Origin: Candidatus Poseidoniaceae archaeon
GTDB lineage: Archaea; Thermoplasmatota; Poseidoniia; Poseidoniales; Poseidoniaceae
Assembly: GCA_024958795.1 (NCBI GenBank)
Contig: JANXHP010000138.1
Location: 1 to 39,069 of the forward strand
Direction of reading: 5' to 3'
DNA: 39,069 nt
Part shown: positions 28,012 to 37,621 of the stretch, piece after piece
Numbering within the stretch: position 1 is the first letter of the stretch
How the letters are laid out: every line of letters starts with the position of its first letter
Program-made: the position numbers and the translations under genes
Notes under the pieces: model-generated
What the model was told of the DNA's origin: nothing
What the model saw: the letters and a program-made list of their open reading frames with translations, nothing else
Databases searched by the model: none

Positions 28012-29337
28012 TCAAATAAGGAATTGAGCAATTCCTATAATCAATCCAAAGATTGGAAATACAATGTTTTCTAATTGACTTCTAGCTGAAGAAATAGCAG
28101 TTAGTTCAGTACCCTTCTCTAATCGTGGTTTGAATCCAGGAGATTTTTCACCAACTGCATAAACTATTGAATTTTGTAGTGTAGTATCGACTTGTTTATC
28201 ATAAGACATTTCTTCATTTGTTCTTGGTTTAATCATCCCCATTACATAACAAGGGTCTCCAAGTTTCAATCCCCATAAAGTCCATCTATGTCTCAAGATT
28301 TTTTCATCGGCTACAAACATGGAGAAAATATTACCAAATAAATTACCAAGGTTACGATTGTGATTACACTCCCATTGAATCAAATGTTCTCCAAAATCAT
28401 TATCATTTCTAAACGAACCAGTAACGATCATTATCCCTCCAGTTCCATCATGTAGGGTGAAATTAGTTCCTCCTTCATCAGTTCTAACCGACCTCCAATG
28501 CCTAGAAACTTCTTGACGCATATTTCCATTAGAATCTCTTACCATTCTCCTTTGTTCCACTTCAATTTCATATTCCCAGTTCCAAGAAACCAAGTCGGCT
28601 ACTGTTTTGGAATGGTCTCCATCAACGTGTAATAATGGTGGGTCAATAATCCCATTTCTAACTTGACCAACCAGTTCAGCATTACCAATTGCTATTGAAC
28701 GAATATTAGATGTTGGAGTGTCTTGCATTGACTGAAGGCGCTTCCAAGTAAAGAATCCAATTACAAGCCAAATAATTGAAATCACTAACATAATTGGATA
28801 TTTGGTAATTTCTTCTTGTATATCCTTTAGCATGGATAACTGAAGTGCCAATAAACAGAATGCGATTAACTTTGATAATCCTGCATTTGAAAAAGTTGGA
28901 GGAATCGGAGTTCCGATTTTATTCGGATGTTCTGCGATTAACTTTCCAGAAGAATCTGCTGAGTATATATTTTGCAAATGCCAATCTTCAACAGGTGGTG
29001 CGGGAAAAACCCATGAGCGCAAATCTACTTCTGGGCGATGAATCCTTTCTCCACCCCAAAATGAAATCAATTCGGTTCCGCCCATTTCACTTTGCCACGC
29101 CACTTCACCTGGGCGCATTTCTTTGCGTAATTTGTGTAACTTTACCTGCAATTCACTTGGTGTAGAAAATCCAACAAGTAGTATTCCAATAGCTGAAATC
29201 ATTGGTATTTTTATTACAATTCCAACTGCAAAAATAATAATTCCAACAACGAATACAATCCACCCAATAAATCCCATTGGTAGAGTAAATCCAAACAAAC
29301 CTCCGTCAAGTTCAGTGTCATGACCTTGCGCGTTCAT
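28012..29337 (-). CDS. Multi-TM membrane protein with GIDE-like domain
   Basis: TM segments near the N-terminus and middle; NAELVGQVRN...SWNWEYEIEVEQRRM...SVRTDEGGTNFTLHDGTGGIMIVTGSF...LWGLKLGDPCYVMGMIKPR; C-terminal TM. Confidence 0.55.
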   Translation of the reverse strand: MNAQGHDTELDGGLFGFTLPMGFIGWIVFVVGIIIFAVGIVIKIPMISAIGILLVGFSTPSELQVKLHKLRKEMRPGEVAWQSEMGGTELISFWGGERIHRPEVDLRSWVFPAPPVEDWHLQNIYSADSSGKLIAEHPNKIGTPIPPTFSNAGLSKLIAFCLLALQLSMLKDIQEEITKYPIMLVISIIWLVIGFFTWKRLQSMQDTPTSNIRSIAIGNAELVGQVRNGIIDPPLLHVDGDHSKTVADLVSWNWEYEIEVEQRRMVRDSNGNMRQEVSRHWRSVRTDEGGTNFTLHDGTGGIMIVTGSFRNDNDFGEHLIQWECNHNRNLGNLFGNIFSMFVADEKILRHRWTLWGLKLGDPCYVMGMIKPRTNEEMSYDKQVDTTLQNSIVYAVGEKSPGFKPRLEKGTELTAISSARSQLENIVFPIFGLIIGIAQFLI

Positions 29338-29388
29338 GGATGCTGTTAGGCGATTTGGTTCTTAATATTGACAGTTCACACTACTTGC

Positions 29389-30696
29389 TTATACTGCAGG
29401 TAATATGCCCAGTTTTGAAAGTCCAGTCCATATTGGGTTGAGGAATTCTGGTAAGATTCTATGGCGGATATATACAGCAGCAGCAAGAGATATTTTCTGA
29501 ACTTTGTTCAACTTAACTCTCTTGGTGAATACGTCACCTTGTTGCTTTTCGATCTGTCTTAGTATTTTGTCATAGAAAGCAATCATTGCTGCTGGAGAAT
29601 ATCTAGTTCTTCTTGGAAGTAGCGGAAGTAGTAGTCTTGCTTCTCTTAGATATGTCCTTGCTCGCTTTGCATATGCTGCACAGTATGGCTCCCAATTCAT
29701 ATTCAATACAACCTTCCCATCTAGTTCAGATTCTGTTAAGCCATTTGCTTCTAATTCATTTAGAGGGAGATATACTCTATCTCTTGCAATATCTTCTCCA
29801 ACATCACGCAGCACATTTGTTAGTTGCATGAATACCCCCCAAGACTCTGCATATTTTTTTGCTGCAGGGTCTTCATAGCCAAATATTTCAATGCACATTA
29901 GGCCGACAACAGATGCAACTCTGTAGCAGTAAACATACAATTCGTCAAATGTTCTATACCTGTTATTGTAAAGGTCATCTTCCATTCCTGAAATCAAATC
30001 ATCAAAGACTGTACGAGGAATAGAATATTGATTTACAGTGTCTTTTAGTGCAAGGAATACAGGGTCGGTTGAGTATACATCAGTATATGCTGTTGACAAC
30101 TTCTTTCTAAAGAAGAATAATTGTGTGATTTTGTTTAGATATGCTTCTTGGTCCAAGATAGTACCTTGCTGTTGTAAACTTTCTAATTGTTCTCTATATG
30201 CGACAGCTTCAGGATCGGTTTCACCCATACTACCAGGGAACTTGTCAGCCCAATCTCCGTCTGCAATATCATCTGCTCTTCGACAGAATGCATAGACTGC
30301 GCACATTGCCAGTCTTTGTTCATCAGGCAAATATTTGAAAGAATGATAAAAGTTACCAGCCTCCCTCATAGTCAATTCTTCACAGTAGCGGTATGCTAGT
30401 TTCAACAATTCAGCAGGAGGACTTTGTGACCAAATAGGTGCATCAAGGTGAGAGAATGGATCTACCAATTCATCTGCTTCGCCAACAATACCGATGTAAG
30501 TAGCACCTTCACGTATTGCTTCCATAGCAGTTACACTAACCGCTTTGACAGTATCTCTAGCTAATGTAACACCTGCTCTAAGCCTATCAAGAGTCGTCAA
30601 TTGCTTTCCTTCAACCGCCGAATGTTTTGAAGTTGCTCCACCCTTTAGAGGGAAGAGTAAATCAAGTGGTTTTCGGCGTTCTAGCATCTGGCTCAC
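29389..30696 (-). CDS. Phytoene/presqualene synthase family (CrtB/HpnD-like), long N-terminal extension
   Basis: NFYHSFKYLPDEQRLAMCAVYAFCRRADDIAD; ELYVYCYRVASVVGLMCIEIFG; QLTNVLRDVGEDIARDRVYLP. Confidence 0.93.
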   Translation of the reverse strand: MSQMLERRKPLDLLFPLKGGATSKHSAVEGKQLTTLDRLRAGVTLARDTVKAVSVTAMEAIREGATYIGIVGEADELVDPFSHLDAPIWSQSPPAELLKLAYRYCEELTMREAGNFYHSFKYLPDEQRLAMCAVYAFCRRADDIADGDWADKFPGSMGETDPEAVAYREQLESLQQQGTILDQEAYLNKITQLFFFRKKLSTAYTDVYSTDPVFLALKDTVNQYSIPRTVFDDLISGMEDDLYNNRYRTFDELYVYCYRVASVVGLMCIEIFGYEDPAAKKYAESWGVFMQLTNVLRDVGEDIARDRVYLPLNELEANGLTESELDGKVVLNMNWEPYCAAYAKRARTYLREARLLLPLLPRRTRYSPAAMIAFYDKILRQIEKQQGDVFTKRVKLNKVQKISLAAAVYIRHRILPEFLNPIWTGLSKLGILPAV

Positions 30697-30800
30697 TCAC
30701 ACTCGCCAGTTCATTGGTTAAGAGTCTGACCGTTGTTTGACCATTACGCCCTATGGGCGATTTAATTCTAATCAAAGTCAAAATTACTTTGCTTAAATTT

Positions 30801-31817
30801 TCAAGCATCTTTATTTTTCTTGAGCAAGCGATCTACTCCACCTGGGATTAGTAGAGCACGAACTATCTTTCCAGCATATGACTTAATTTCACTTCGAGTG
30901 ATTTTTATTCGTTCTTCCGAATTCAACACATTACCTGATCTCAGCAACGTCACAGTACGCTGGCCTATCAGTACCGGCAGCATACAAGATGCCTTGAGTC
31001 GAAGTTGCTTGTCTGGTAGCATTCGGATATAGTCAACAGCAGCATCTAAATGTTCATTTGTGAGGTCTAAATATGAATCATATAATGGTCTAAAATTGTC
31101 GATATTAGATTGGTCCATTAGGTCCTCAGGTTTCAGATTATGTTCCTGTAATGACTGCTGAGGAATATAGCATCTACCGAAACGTAAATCTTCAGGTATA
31201 TCGCGTAAAATATTTATCATTTGTAACGACTTTCCAAATCTAATTCCTTTCTCCAAAAATTCCTTTTCCTTTTCTGAAGGTAAAGAGATTAAATGAGCCA
31301 AAGAAATCTTGCTCCAAAATACTCCAACACTTCCTGCAACACGATAGGCATAATCGTCTAATTCTTCTTCTGATTCTAATGCTGAAATACTTCCACCTTC
31401 CTTAGCGGTTCCAAAGCGTTCAAGGTCGAGAACTTGACCACTCACAATTATCTCTAAGCACTCTAGCATAAGTTCCTGGTCATCCTTACTATAGACTTCA
31501 AGACCCGCTACGACATCTTCCACATTCCTAAGCAATTCAGCCTCATCTTCGTTGGTTTGAATCTCTGCAATTTCAGAGAAATCAGGTAAAGAGGAGGATC
31601 GCCCCTGGGTTACATCATTGTAATCTTTCAAGATCTTGAGCAAAACCTCGGTTTCTCCATGTTTAGAATCCGCAATAGTATCGGCAACACGAGCCAATAG
31701 GTATAGCAATCCTATTTGGCCGCGAACCTTCTTTGGAAGATATTTCAGAGTCGGGTAAAACGAGCGGGAAGTTGCCTCTAGTAAGGCGTCGGTTTTGGGG
31801 TTAATCAGCACCGCCAT
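30801..31817 (-). CDS. Squalene/phytoene synthase family protein, second copy (squalene-synthase-like)
   Basis: TSRSFYPTLKYLPKKVRGQIGLLYLLARVADTIADS; YAYRVAGSVGVFW; QMINILRDIPEDLRFGRCYIP. Confidence 0.92.
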   Translation of the reverse strand: MAVLINPKTDALLEATSRSFYPTLKYLPKKVRGQIGLLYLLARVADTIADSKHGETEVLLKILKDYNDVTQGRSSSLPDFSEIAEIQTNEDEAELLRNVEDVVAGLEVYSKDDQELMLECLEIIVSGQVLDLERFGTAKEGGSISALESEEELDDYAYRVAGSVGVFWSKISLAHLISLPSEKEKEFLEKGIRFGKSLQMINILRDIPEDLRFGRCYIPQQSLQEHNLKPEDLMDQSNIDNFRPLYDSYLDLTNEHLDAAVDYIRMLPDKQLRLKASCMLPVLIGQRTVTLLRSGNVLNSEERIKITRSEIKSYAGKIVRALLIPGGVDRLLKKNKDA

Positions 31818-32032
31818 TTTATCCCCTCATTTTGCCGGGATAGTTCTCTGTTCTTGACCCTGTGGGAGGCAATTGGTATGTATTACTGATTTAGTGATTG
31901 TAGTTTTGTATTAATCGTTAATGATTTTACGGTTTGAGCAAATGTAACTTTGTCACAAGAGTAAACAATTCACCGTTTCTTGATGCAAGCCTTTAACTTT
32001 AACATCGTTAGCCCCTTTACTGGGGGATTGGT

Positions 32033-33622
32033 ATGCAATGTGGTTCATGCGTTGAAGTCATTCCTGATGACAGTATTTTTTGCCCTGAATGTGGTGCAAG
32101 GCAGGAGATGTCTCATGCAGGAGGATTTACTTCGCATAACGCAGTTGGTCTCAGTGGACAGGATGTTTCTGGTGGCCGTTCTTTTGGTGTAGTTTCCGGT
32201 GAAGCAATTCGTCAACAACGCGATGCACAAATTGGAGCTGCTGCAAATATTCCAACCGATGTAATGCAACAAATTGCACAAGGTATTCAAAATCAACAAA
32301 ATTTCCCACCTGGTACATTCCCACCCCAAGGAATGCCGCAAAATCAGCAATTCCCACCTCAAGGAATGCCACAAAATCAGCAATTCCCACCTCAAGGAAT
32401 GCCGCAAAATCAGCAATTCCCTCCTCAAAATCAACTCCCACAACAAAATTCAGAATTGCCGCCAATGAACAATAATAACATTCCTTCACCAACAGATGGA
32501 CAAAATATTGGCAATGACGCAATGCCAACGATGAATCATGATGAATTAGAAGCAGTTGGCACTATCATTGCCAGTAATCCAAGTAATTCTCCTACCGACC
32601 AGATGGTAAATCGTTTGGCTGAAGCTGAAAGAGCGATGAAGAATGAGCGTCGAAGTCAGTGGCTAAATATGAATCAAACTCCAGCAACAAATGTATTAGC
32701 AAATCTGGGTACAGAATTACCTGCTCATCTGCGTCAAGAACAAGCTAATCCTGCTGCAAATGTAATGGCAGGTGCGATGGGTCAAAGTGCAGTTGAAGGT
32801 CCAAGTGAAGCTTTACTGCGTAGAATTTGTGAAGTTGCAGTAAGAAGAGTTGCAAGAAAGAGAGGTGTTGCAGTTGAAACACCTCAGTCAAGTGCTGATG
32901 GAGATCAGTTGAATGTCACAGTAACCTTTGTTGATGATGGTAGAGTATTGGACACTCCTGAAGATTTGGCACAAGCCTTTGAACATTCAATTCAGACTGA
33001 ATTAGCATTAAAAGGATATGATTTCTCTACAAATTTGAGCCTATTTTGTTCTAAGGAAGGAGAGATTGAGAAACTCATTGGTCAAGCAACTGAAGAAGTT
33101 GAAGAGGAGGAAATGTTTGCCTGTGAAATTTGTGATGGCTTAGTCAAAGAAAGTGATAACGAGTGCCCACATTGTGGTGCAATGTTTGAAGATGAAAATT
33201 CACCTAATACCGGTCCACCAAGTCGTTCCGGCCCACCAGGTCCATCTAAGTCAGGAGGTCCACCGAAGTCGGGCGGTCCACCGAAGTCGGGCGGTCCACC
33301 GGGTCCAAGTCGTGGAAGTCCAGCAAAGTCAGGCGGTCCACCGGGTCCAAGCCGTGGAGGTCCATCAAAGTCAGGCGGTCCACCAGGTCCAAGCCGTGGG
33401 GGTCCATCAAAGTCAGGTGGTCCACCTAAGTCCGGAGGTCCACCAGGTCCATCTAAGTCTGGAGGTCCACCGAAGTCGGGCGGTCCACCGAAGTCAGGCG
33501 GCCCACCAGGTCCATCGAAGTCAAGCGGTCCACCAGGTCCAAGTCGCGGAGGTCCATCAAAGTCAGGCGGTCCACCTAAAGGAGGTCCAAAGGGGCCAAA
33601 GCGTGGCGGTCCTCCTCGTTGA
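32033..33622 (+). CDS. Double zinc-ribbon protein with Gln/Pro-rich linker and Gly/Pro/Lys/Ser low-complexity C-terminus
   Basis: N-terminal CGSCVEVIPDDSIFCPECG; second ribbon CEICDGLVKESDNECPHCG; tandem FPPQGMPQNQQ; long GGPPKS/GPSRGG tail. Confidence 0.85.
   Translation: MQCGSCVEVIPDDSIFCPECGARQEMSHAGGFTSHNAVGLSGQDVSGGRSFGVVSGEAIRQQRDAQIGAAANIPTDVMQQIAQGIQNQQNFPPGTFPPQGMPQNQQFPPQGMPQNQQFPPQGMPQNQQFPPQNQLPQQNSELPPMNNNNIPSPTDGQNIGNDAMPTMNHDELEAVGTIIASNPSNSPTDQMVNRLAEAERAMKNERRSQWLNMNQTPATNVLANLGTELPAHLRQEQANPAANVMAGAMGQSAVEGPSEALLRRICEVAVRRVARKRGVAVETPQSSADGDQLNVTVTFVDDGRVLDTPEDLAQAFEHSIQTELALKGYDFSTNLSLFCSKEGEIEKLIGQATEEVEEEEMFACEICDGLVKESDNECPHCGAMFEDENSPNTGPPSRSGPPGPSKSGGPPKSGGPPKSGGPPGPSRGSPAKSGGPPGPSRGGPSKSGGPPGPSRGGPSKSGGPPKSGGPPGPSKSGGPPKSGGPPKSGGPPGPSKSSGPPGPSRGGPSKSGGPPKGGPKGPKRGGPPR
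32318..32416 (+). repeat. 3 x 33-bp in-frame tandem repeat encoding FPPQGMPQNQQ
   Basis: Units at 32318-32350, 32351-32383, 32384-32416 with few mismatches. Confidence 0.9.
33210..33619 (+). repeat. Degenerate in-frame tandem repeats (18-bp AAGTCxGGxGGTCCACCx core) encoding KSGGPP/GPSRGGPS
   Basis: Visible repetition of ggtccaccg/aagtcaggcggtcca. Confidence 0.9.
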
Positions 33623-33636
33623 TATTGTAAAATTAT

Positions 33637-34560
33637 TCAGCGAAGTCCAGCATCTTTCAGTGCCTGAAGAAGAACTGAACCAATCTCACTCGGATCATTT
33701 GCACATGCAATACCTGCTTGTTTGAAAGCCTCAAACTTTTCTTCAGCAGTTCCCTTTCCTCCAGAAATGATTGCTCCAGCATGCCCCATCCTTTTTCCAG
33801 GAGGGGCTGTAGAACCAGCAACGAATCCAACAATAGGTTTACTGACATTTTCTGCAGCAAAGGCTGCAGCTTCTTGTTCTGCATTACCACCAATTTCACC
33901 AATCATTACGATTGCTACAGTTTGCGGATCGTTTTCAAATGCTGCAAGACATTCAATGAACCCAGTTCCATTTACTGGGTCTCCACCAATTCCAATACAG
34001 GTTGATTGTCCTTCGTCGATACTCATTGTTTGTGCTACCGCCTCGTAAGTAAGTGTTCCAGATTTTGAAACAATTCCTATTCTTCCTTTAGCATGAATGT
34101 GGCCAGGCATAATTCCAATTTTAGCCCCACCAGTTTCTCCAGGTGTAATGATTCCAGGACAATTTGGTCCAATCAATCTTATTCCAGGACGATTGTTTAC
34201 ATATGCAACTGCTTTGATCATATCAAGAGTCGGGATTCCTTCAGTAATACAAATTACAACCCCTTCACCTTTGATTGAATCAAAGGCTTCTGCAGCCTCC
34301 ATGATTGCTTCTGCAGCAAAAGGAGGAGGTACATAAATTACAGTAGCATCAGCATCAGTCACTGTTATTGCCTCGGTCATTGAGTTCCAAACTGGGAAAT
34401 CTTTTCCTTCAAGTTCTACAGTTTGCCCACCCTTTCCAGGAGTACAGCCACCGACTATATTTGTTCCATATTCAACCATTTTACCAGCATGGAACATTCC
34501 TTGTTTCCCTGTTATTCCTTGAACCAATACTTTCGCATCTTCTTCAATCCATATTGCCAT
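33637..34560 (-). CDS. sucD: Succinyl-CoA ligase (synthetase) alpha subunit
   Basis: [55 protein letters not shown]. Confidence 0.96.
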   Translation of the reverse strand: MAIWIEEDAKVLVQGITGKQGMFHAGKMVEYGTNIVGGCTPGKGGQTVELEGKDFPVWNSMTEAITVTDADATVIYVPPPFAAEAIMEAAEAFDSIKGEGVVICITEGIPTLDMIKAVAYVNNRPGIRLIGPNCPGIITPGETGGAKIGIMPGHIHAKGRIGIVSKSGTLTYEAVAQTMSIDEGQSTCIGIGGDPVNGTGFIECLAAFENDPQTVAIVMIGEIGGNAEQEAAAFAAENVSKPIVGFVAGSTAPPGKRMGHAGAIISGGKGTAEEKFEAFKQAGIACANDPSEIGSVLLQALKDAGLR

Positions 34561-35768
34561 CACTCATCACCTCCGATTAAAGATACAATCTTTTGAGCAC
34601 CTTCTGCAAGGTCATTAGCAGGATGAATATTCAAATCAGATGCAGCTAATATTTCCTTGCCCTGCTCAACATTAGTACCTGCAAGACGGACTACGAGTGG
34701 AACTTCTAATGACAATGCTTCAGTAGCAGCTATTACTCCACGAGCAATAATATCACAGCGCATTATACCTCCAAAAATATTGACTAAAATACCTTTGACA
34801 TTTGGGTCTTCCATAATCATTGAAAAGGCAGTTTTTACCTGTTCTTCATCAGCACCACCGCCGACATCAAGGAAGTTTGCAGGCTCTCCGCCATACAATT
34901 TGATAACATCCATTGTAGCCATTGCTAATCCCGCTCCATTTACCAAACAACCGATGTTACCATCTAGTTTAACATACGATAAACCGGTCTCTTTAGCACG
35001 GATTTCAACATCTTCTTCTTCTGATAAATCGCGTAATTGAGCCCAGTTCTTATGCCTAAATTCTGCGTTTTCATCAAATGAAATCTTTGCATCAAGTGCA
35101 ACTATTTCATCATTAGAGGTTCTAACTAATGGGTTGATTTCAACCATAGCACAATCTTGGCTGACGAACATTTCATACATCGCATTCAATGTTTTTGCAA
35201 AGGATCTCAATGCCATTCCTGATAATCCGAGAGAATTACCTAAGTCTCTCTTTTGGAATCCCAATAATCCAGCGTTAACATCAACTACAACTTTGTGAAT
35301 TTTATCAGGAGTATGTTCGGCTACATGCTCAATATCCATTCCACCTTCTGTTGAAGCCATAATGAGTACAGATTTGTTATCTCTATCAACGAGTAAAGCT
35401 AGATAATATTCGTGAGCGATATCACAACCTGATTCAACGTATAGATTCTTAACAACCTTGCCTTCATCTCCTGTTTGAATAGTTACCAGAATATTTCCTA
35501 GAATATTTGTTGCATATGTTTCAACTTCATCTTTTGAAAATGCTATCTTAACTCCGCCTTGCATCACTTCTTGCCGTGTTTGAGGATGATAGAGTGTACC
35601 TTTTCCTCTTCCACCAGCATGAATTTGAGATTTTACTGCTACAACCTTAGAGTTGAGATTATCGTATGCTGTAAGCGCTTGTTCTATTGAGGTACAATGT
35701 ACTCCCTCTAATACTGGCACTCCGAACTCTTTCAGCAGTGCTTTGCCTTGGTACTCGTGGATATTCAT
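34560..35768 (-). CDS. sucC: Succinyl-CoA ligase (synthetase) beta subunit
   Basis: [47 protein letters not shown] at 35768 preferred. Confidence 0.96.
   Translation of the reverse strand: MNIHEYQGKALLKEFGVPVLEGVHCTSIEQALTAYDNLNSKVVAVKSQIHAGGRGKGTLYHPQTRQEVMQGGVKIAFSKDEVETYATNILGNILVTIQTGDEGKVVKNLYVESGCDIAHEYYLALLVDRDNKSVLIMASTEGGMDIEHVAEHTPDKIHKVVVDVNAGLLGFQKRDLGNSLGLSGMALRSFAKTLNAMYEMFVSQDCAMVEINPLVRTSNDEIVALDAKISFDENAEFRHKNWAQLRDLSEEEDVEIRAKETGLSYVKLDGNIGCLVNGAGLAMATMDVIKLYGGEPANFLDVGGGADEEQVKTAFSMIMEDPNVKGILVNIFGGIMRCDIIARGVIAATEALSLEVPLVVRLAGTNVEQGKEILAASDLNIHPANDLAEGAQKIVSLIGGDE
34566..34574 (-). promoter_or_regulatory. Strong Shine-Dalgarno GGAGGTGAT for sucD, inside the 3' end of sucC
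   Basis: Reverse complement of atcacctcc, a few nt before the sucD start; implies translational coupling. Confidence 0.65.
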
Positions 35769-35884
35769 GACCCTCTCCAAGCAATGCCAAAAGAAGGCCG
35801 TCTTTGAAGACTTTGATTTGGCAGTGCCAATTTTCCAGAGCGTGAATGGGGATTATTGATAGGCTAAAGCGTAAGGGCAATGCC

Positions 35885-36889
35885 ATGCAGGTAGTTGTTT
35901 TGGCCGGAGGAGTTGGCTCAAGATTGCGGCCATGGACTAATCAAATTCCAAAACCATTGTTACCAATGCTCGATAAAACTCTACTCGAAAGAGTTGTTGA
36001 AGGGATACCAACTGATTTGGTTGACGAAGTTGTAGTAGCAGGTGGATATAAAGTTGACATGATTAGGCAATATTTTGCAGATTCAGATGTTGATTTTGAT
36101 GTAACTATTGTGCCTGAAGATAAGCCACTGGGTACTGGTGGAGCACTTGCAAATTGTTCAGATGTAGTAAGTGGAACATTTGCTTGCTTTAATGGTGATA
36201 TTGTCTCTTCAATGGACATCATGCCTGTTCTAGACTTGCATAAAAGAAATGGCGGTATTGGCACACTGGCACTTTGGGAAGTTGAAGACCCGACTCGATT
36301 TGGTATTGTTGGATTGGATGACAATTCTAGAATCACTCAATTCAAAGAGAAGCCTAAAAAAGAAGAGGTTTTTAGTAATTTGATAAATGCAGGATCATAT
36401 ATTTTAGAGGATGATATCTTTGAATATATGCCAGAAGGGAAGCATTCTATAGAAAGAGATGTATTTCCAATTCTAGCCGCGGAAAGTCAATTAAATGGAA
36501 TACAATTCAGTGGATATTTCATCGATGCAGGAACACCGGAGTCTTGGTCTCAAGGTGTGCAAGCATGCATTCGTAACAAGAGATTTGACAGTGGAGAAAT
36601 ATGTGGTGGCTCGTGGTTTTCTCATCCAATGGCTAAGGTAATTGAAGGTGCGAGAATAGTTGGCTCAATGATAGAAGGAAATGTTGACATTGGAGATAGT
36701 GAGGTAGTTGAAAGCACTATCTTATCTGGTTCATCCGTTGGTGATAAATCTATCATTTCATCATGCTTAATCGGCCGCAATGCAACGATTGGCAGCAATT
36801 GCAATCTAAGTGGAGTAGTTGTAGATCATAACTCAATTATTCCGTCCCAAACCAATCAAATTGGTGGAAAATGGCCTTTAGAGGAATAA
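35885..36889 (+). CDS. Sugar-phosphate nucleotidyltransferase with left-handed beta-helix-like C-terminus
   Basis: MQVVVLAGGVGSRLRPWTNQIPKPLLPMLDKTLLE; GTGGAL; hexapeptide-like C-terminal repeats (ARIVGSMIEGNVDIGDSEVVESTILSGSSVGDKSIISSCLIGRNATIGSNC). Confidence 0.9.
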   Translation: MQVVVLAGGVGSRLRPWTNQIPKPLLPMLDKTLLERVVEGIPTDLVDEVVVAGGYKVDMIRQYFADSDVDFDVTIVPEDKPLGTGGALANCSDVVSGTFACFNGDIVSSMDIMPVLDLHKRNGGIGTLALWEVEDPTRFGIVGLDDNSRITQFKEKPKKEEVFSNLINAGSYILEDDIFEYMPEGKHSIERDVFPILAAESQLNGIQFSGYFIDAGTPESWSQGVQACIRNKRFDSGEICGGSWFSHPMAKVIEGARIVGSMIEGNVDIGDSEVVESTILSGSSVGDKSIISSCLIGRNATIGSNCNLSGVVVDHNSIIPSQTNQIGGKWPLEE

Positions 36890-36955
36890 TATTATCATCA
36901 ATTTTGCAAGGTTATTGATGAAAGCCCTCAAGTGGGATATCGTTTTGGCAACACT

Positions 36956-37621
36956 ATGAGCGTTCCGTTGGTTGTTGTCAATTTCAAGACTTATGCTTCT
37001 GCAAGTGGCTCTCAAGCCAATGTTCTTGCAGCAGCAATGGAAAAACAGATTTCTCAATCATATCGTATGGTTGCAGTAGTTTCAGCATTTGATTTAAACT
37101 CGGTAACAAATGAAAACCCTAACTTAGAAGTATGGTCACAGCACCTTGATTGTGCAGGTAATGGTAGTTTCACAGGATGGCTAGAAGCGGGTAATGCGAT
37201 TGAAAGAGGGGCTGTTGGAACGATTATTAATCATGCAGAACACAAAGTACCGTTATCTCATGTGGAAGAGTTGATGAAAATACTTCCAGATGGTTTTCCA
37301 ATTTGTGCTTGTGCAGCTGATGTAGATGAAGCAAAAGCACTTGCAGCACTTGGTCCAACTTTCATTGCAGTTGAACCGCCTGAACTGATAGGTGGCGATA
37401 TTTCAGTAACATCTGCAGACCCTTCAATAGTTTCAGATACTGTTGCTGCTGTAAAATCAGTAAATCCTAATGTTAGAATCTTATGTGGTGCTGGAGTAAA
37501 GAATGGAGAAGATGTTGCTATGGCGATTAAACTTGGAGCGGAAGGTGTACTGCTTGCAAGCGGAGTGACCAAAGCATCTGATGTCGATTCTGTATTAGCA
37601 GATTTAGTAAGCAACTTTTGA
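36956..37621 (+). CDS. tpiA: Triosephosphate isomerase, archaeal type
   Basis: VVVNFKTY; WSQHLD; NHAEHKVPL; AVEPPELIGGDISV; ILCGAGVKNGEDV. Confidence 0.94.
   Translation: MSVPLVVVNFKTYASASGSQANVLAAAMEKQISQSYRMVAVVSAFDLNSVTNENPNLEVWSQHLDCAGNGSFTGWLEAGNAIERGAVGTIINHAEHKVPLSHVEELMKILPDGFPICACAADVDEAKALAALGPTFIAVEPPELIGGDISVTSADPSIVSDTVAAVKSVNPNVRILCGAGVKNGEDVAMAIKLGAEGVLLASGVTKASDVDSVLADLVSNF

Noticed and set aside
32012-32026. CCCC-TTTACT-GGGG inverted repeat just before the 32033 start
   Set aside because: Only a 4-bp stem; too short to support a regulatory claim.
31818-32032. Intergenic region as RNA gene
   Set aside because: No tRNA-like or clear structured element found; most likely a divergent promoter region.
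32045-32528. Minus-strand ORFs with LLILRHSLRWE / FAAFLEVGIAD repeats
   Set aside because: Antisense shadows of the in-frame 33-bp repeat in the zinc-ribbon gene.
33210-33619. Possible CRISPR-like array
   Set aside because: Units are short (18-bp class), have no unique spacers and are in frame within a CDS.
33153-33725. 190-aa + strand ORF rich in QVHRSQAVH repeats
   Set aside because: Frame-shifted reading of the GGPPKS repeat tract in the 32033 gene; repeat-driven open frame, not independent coding evidence.
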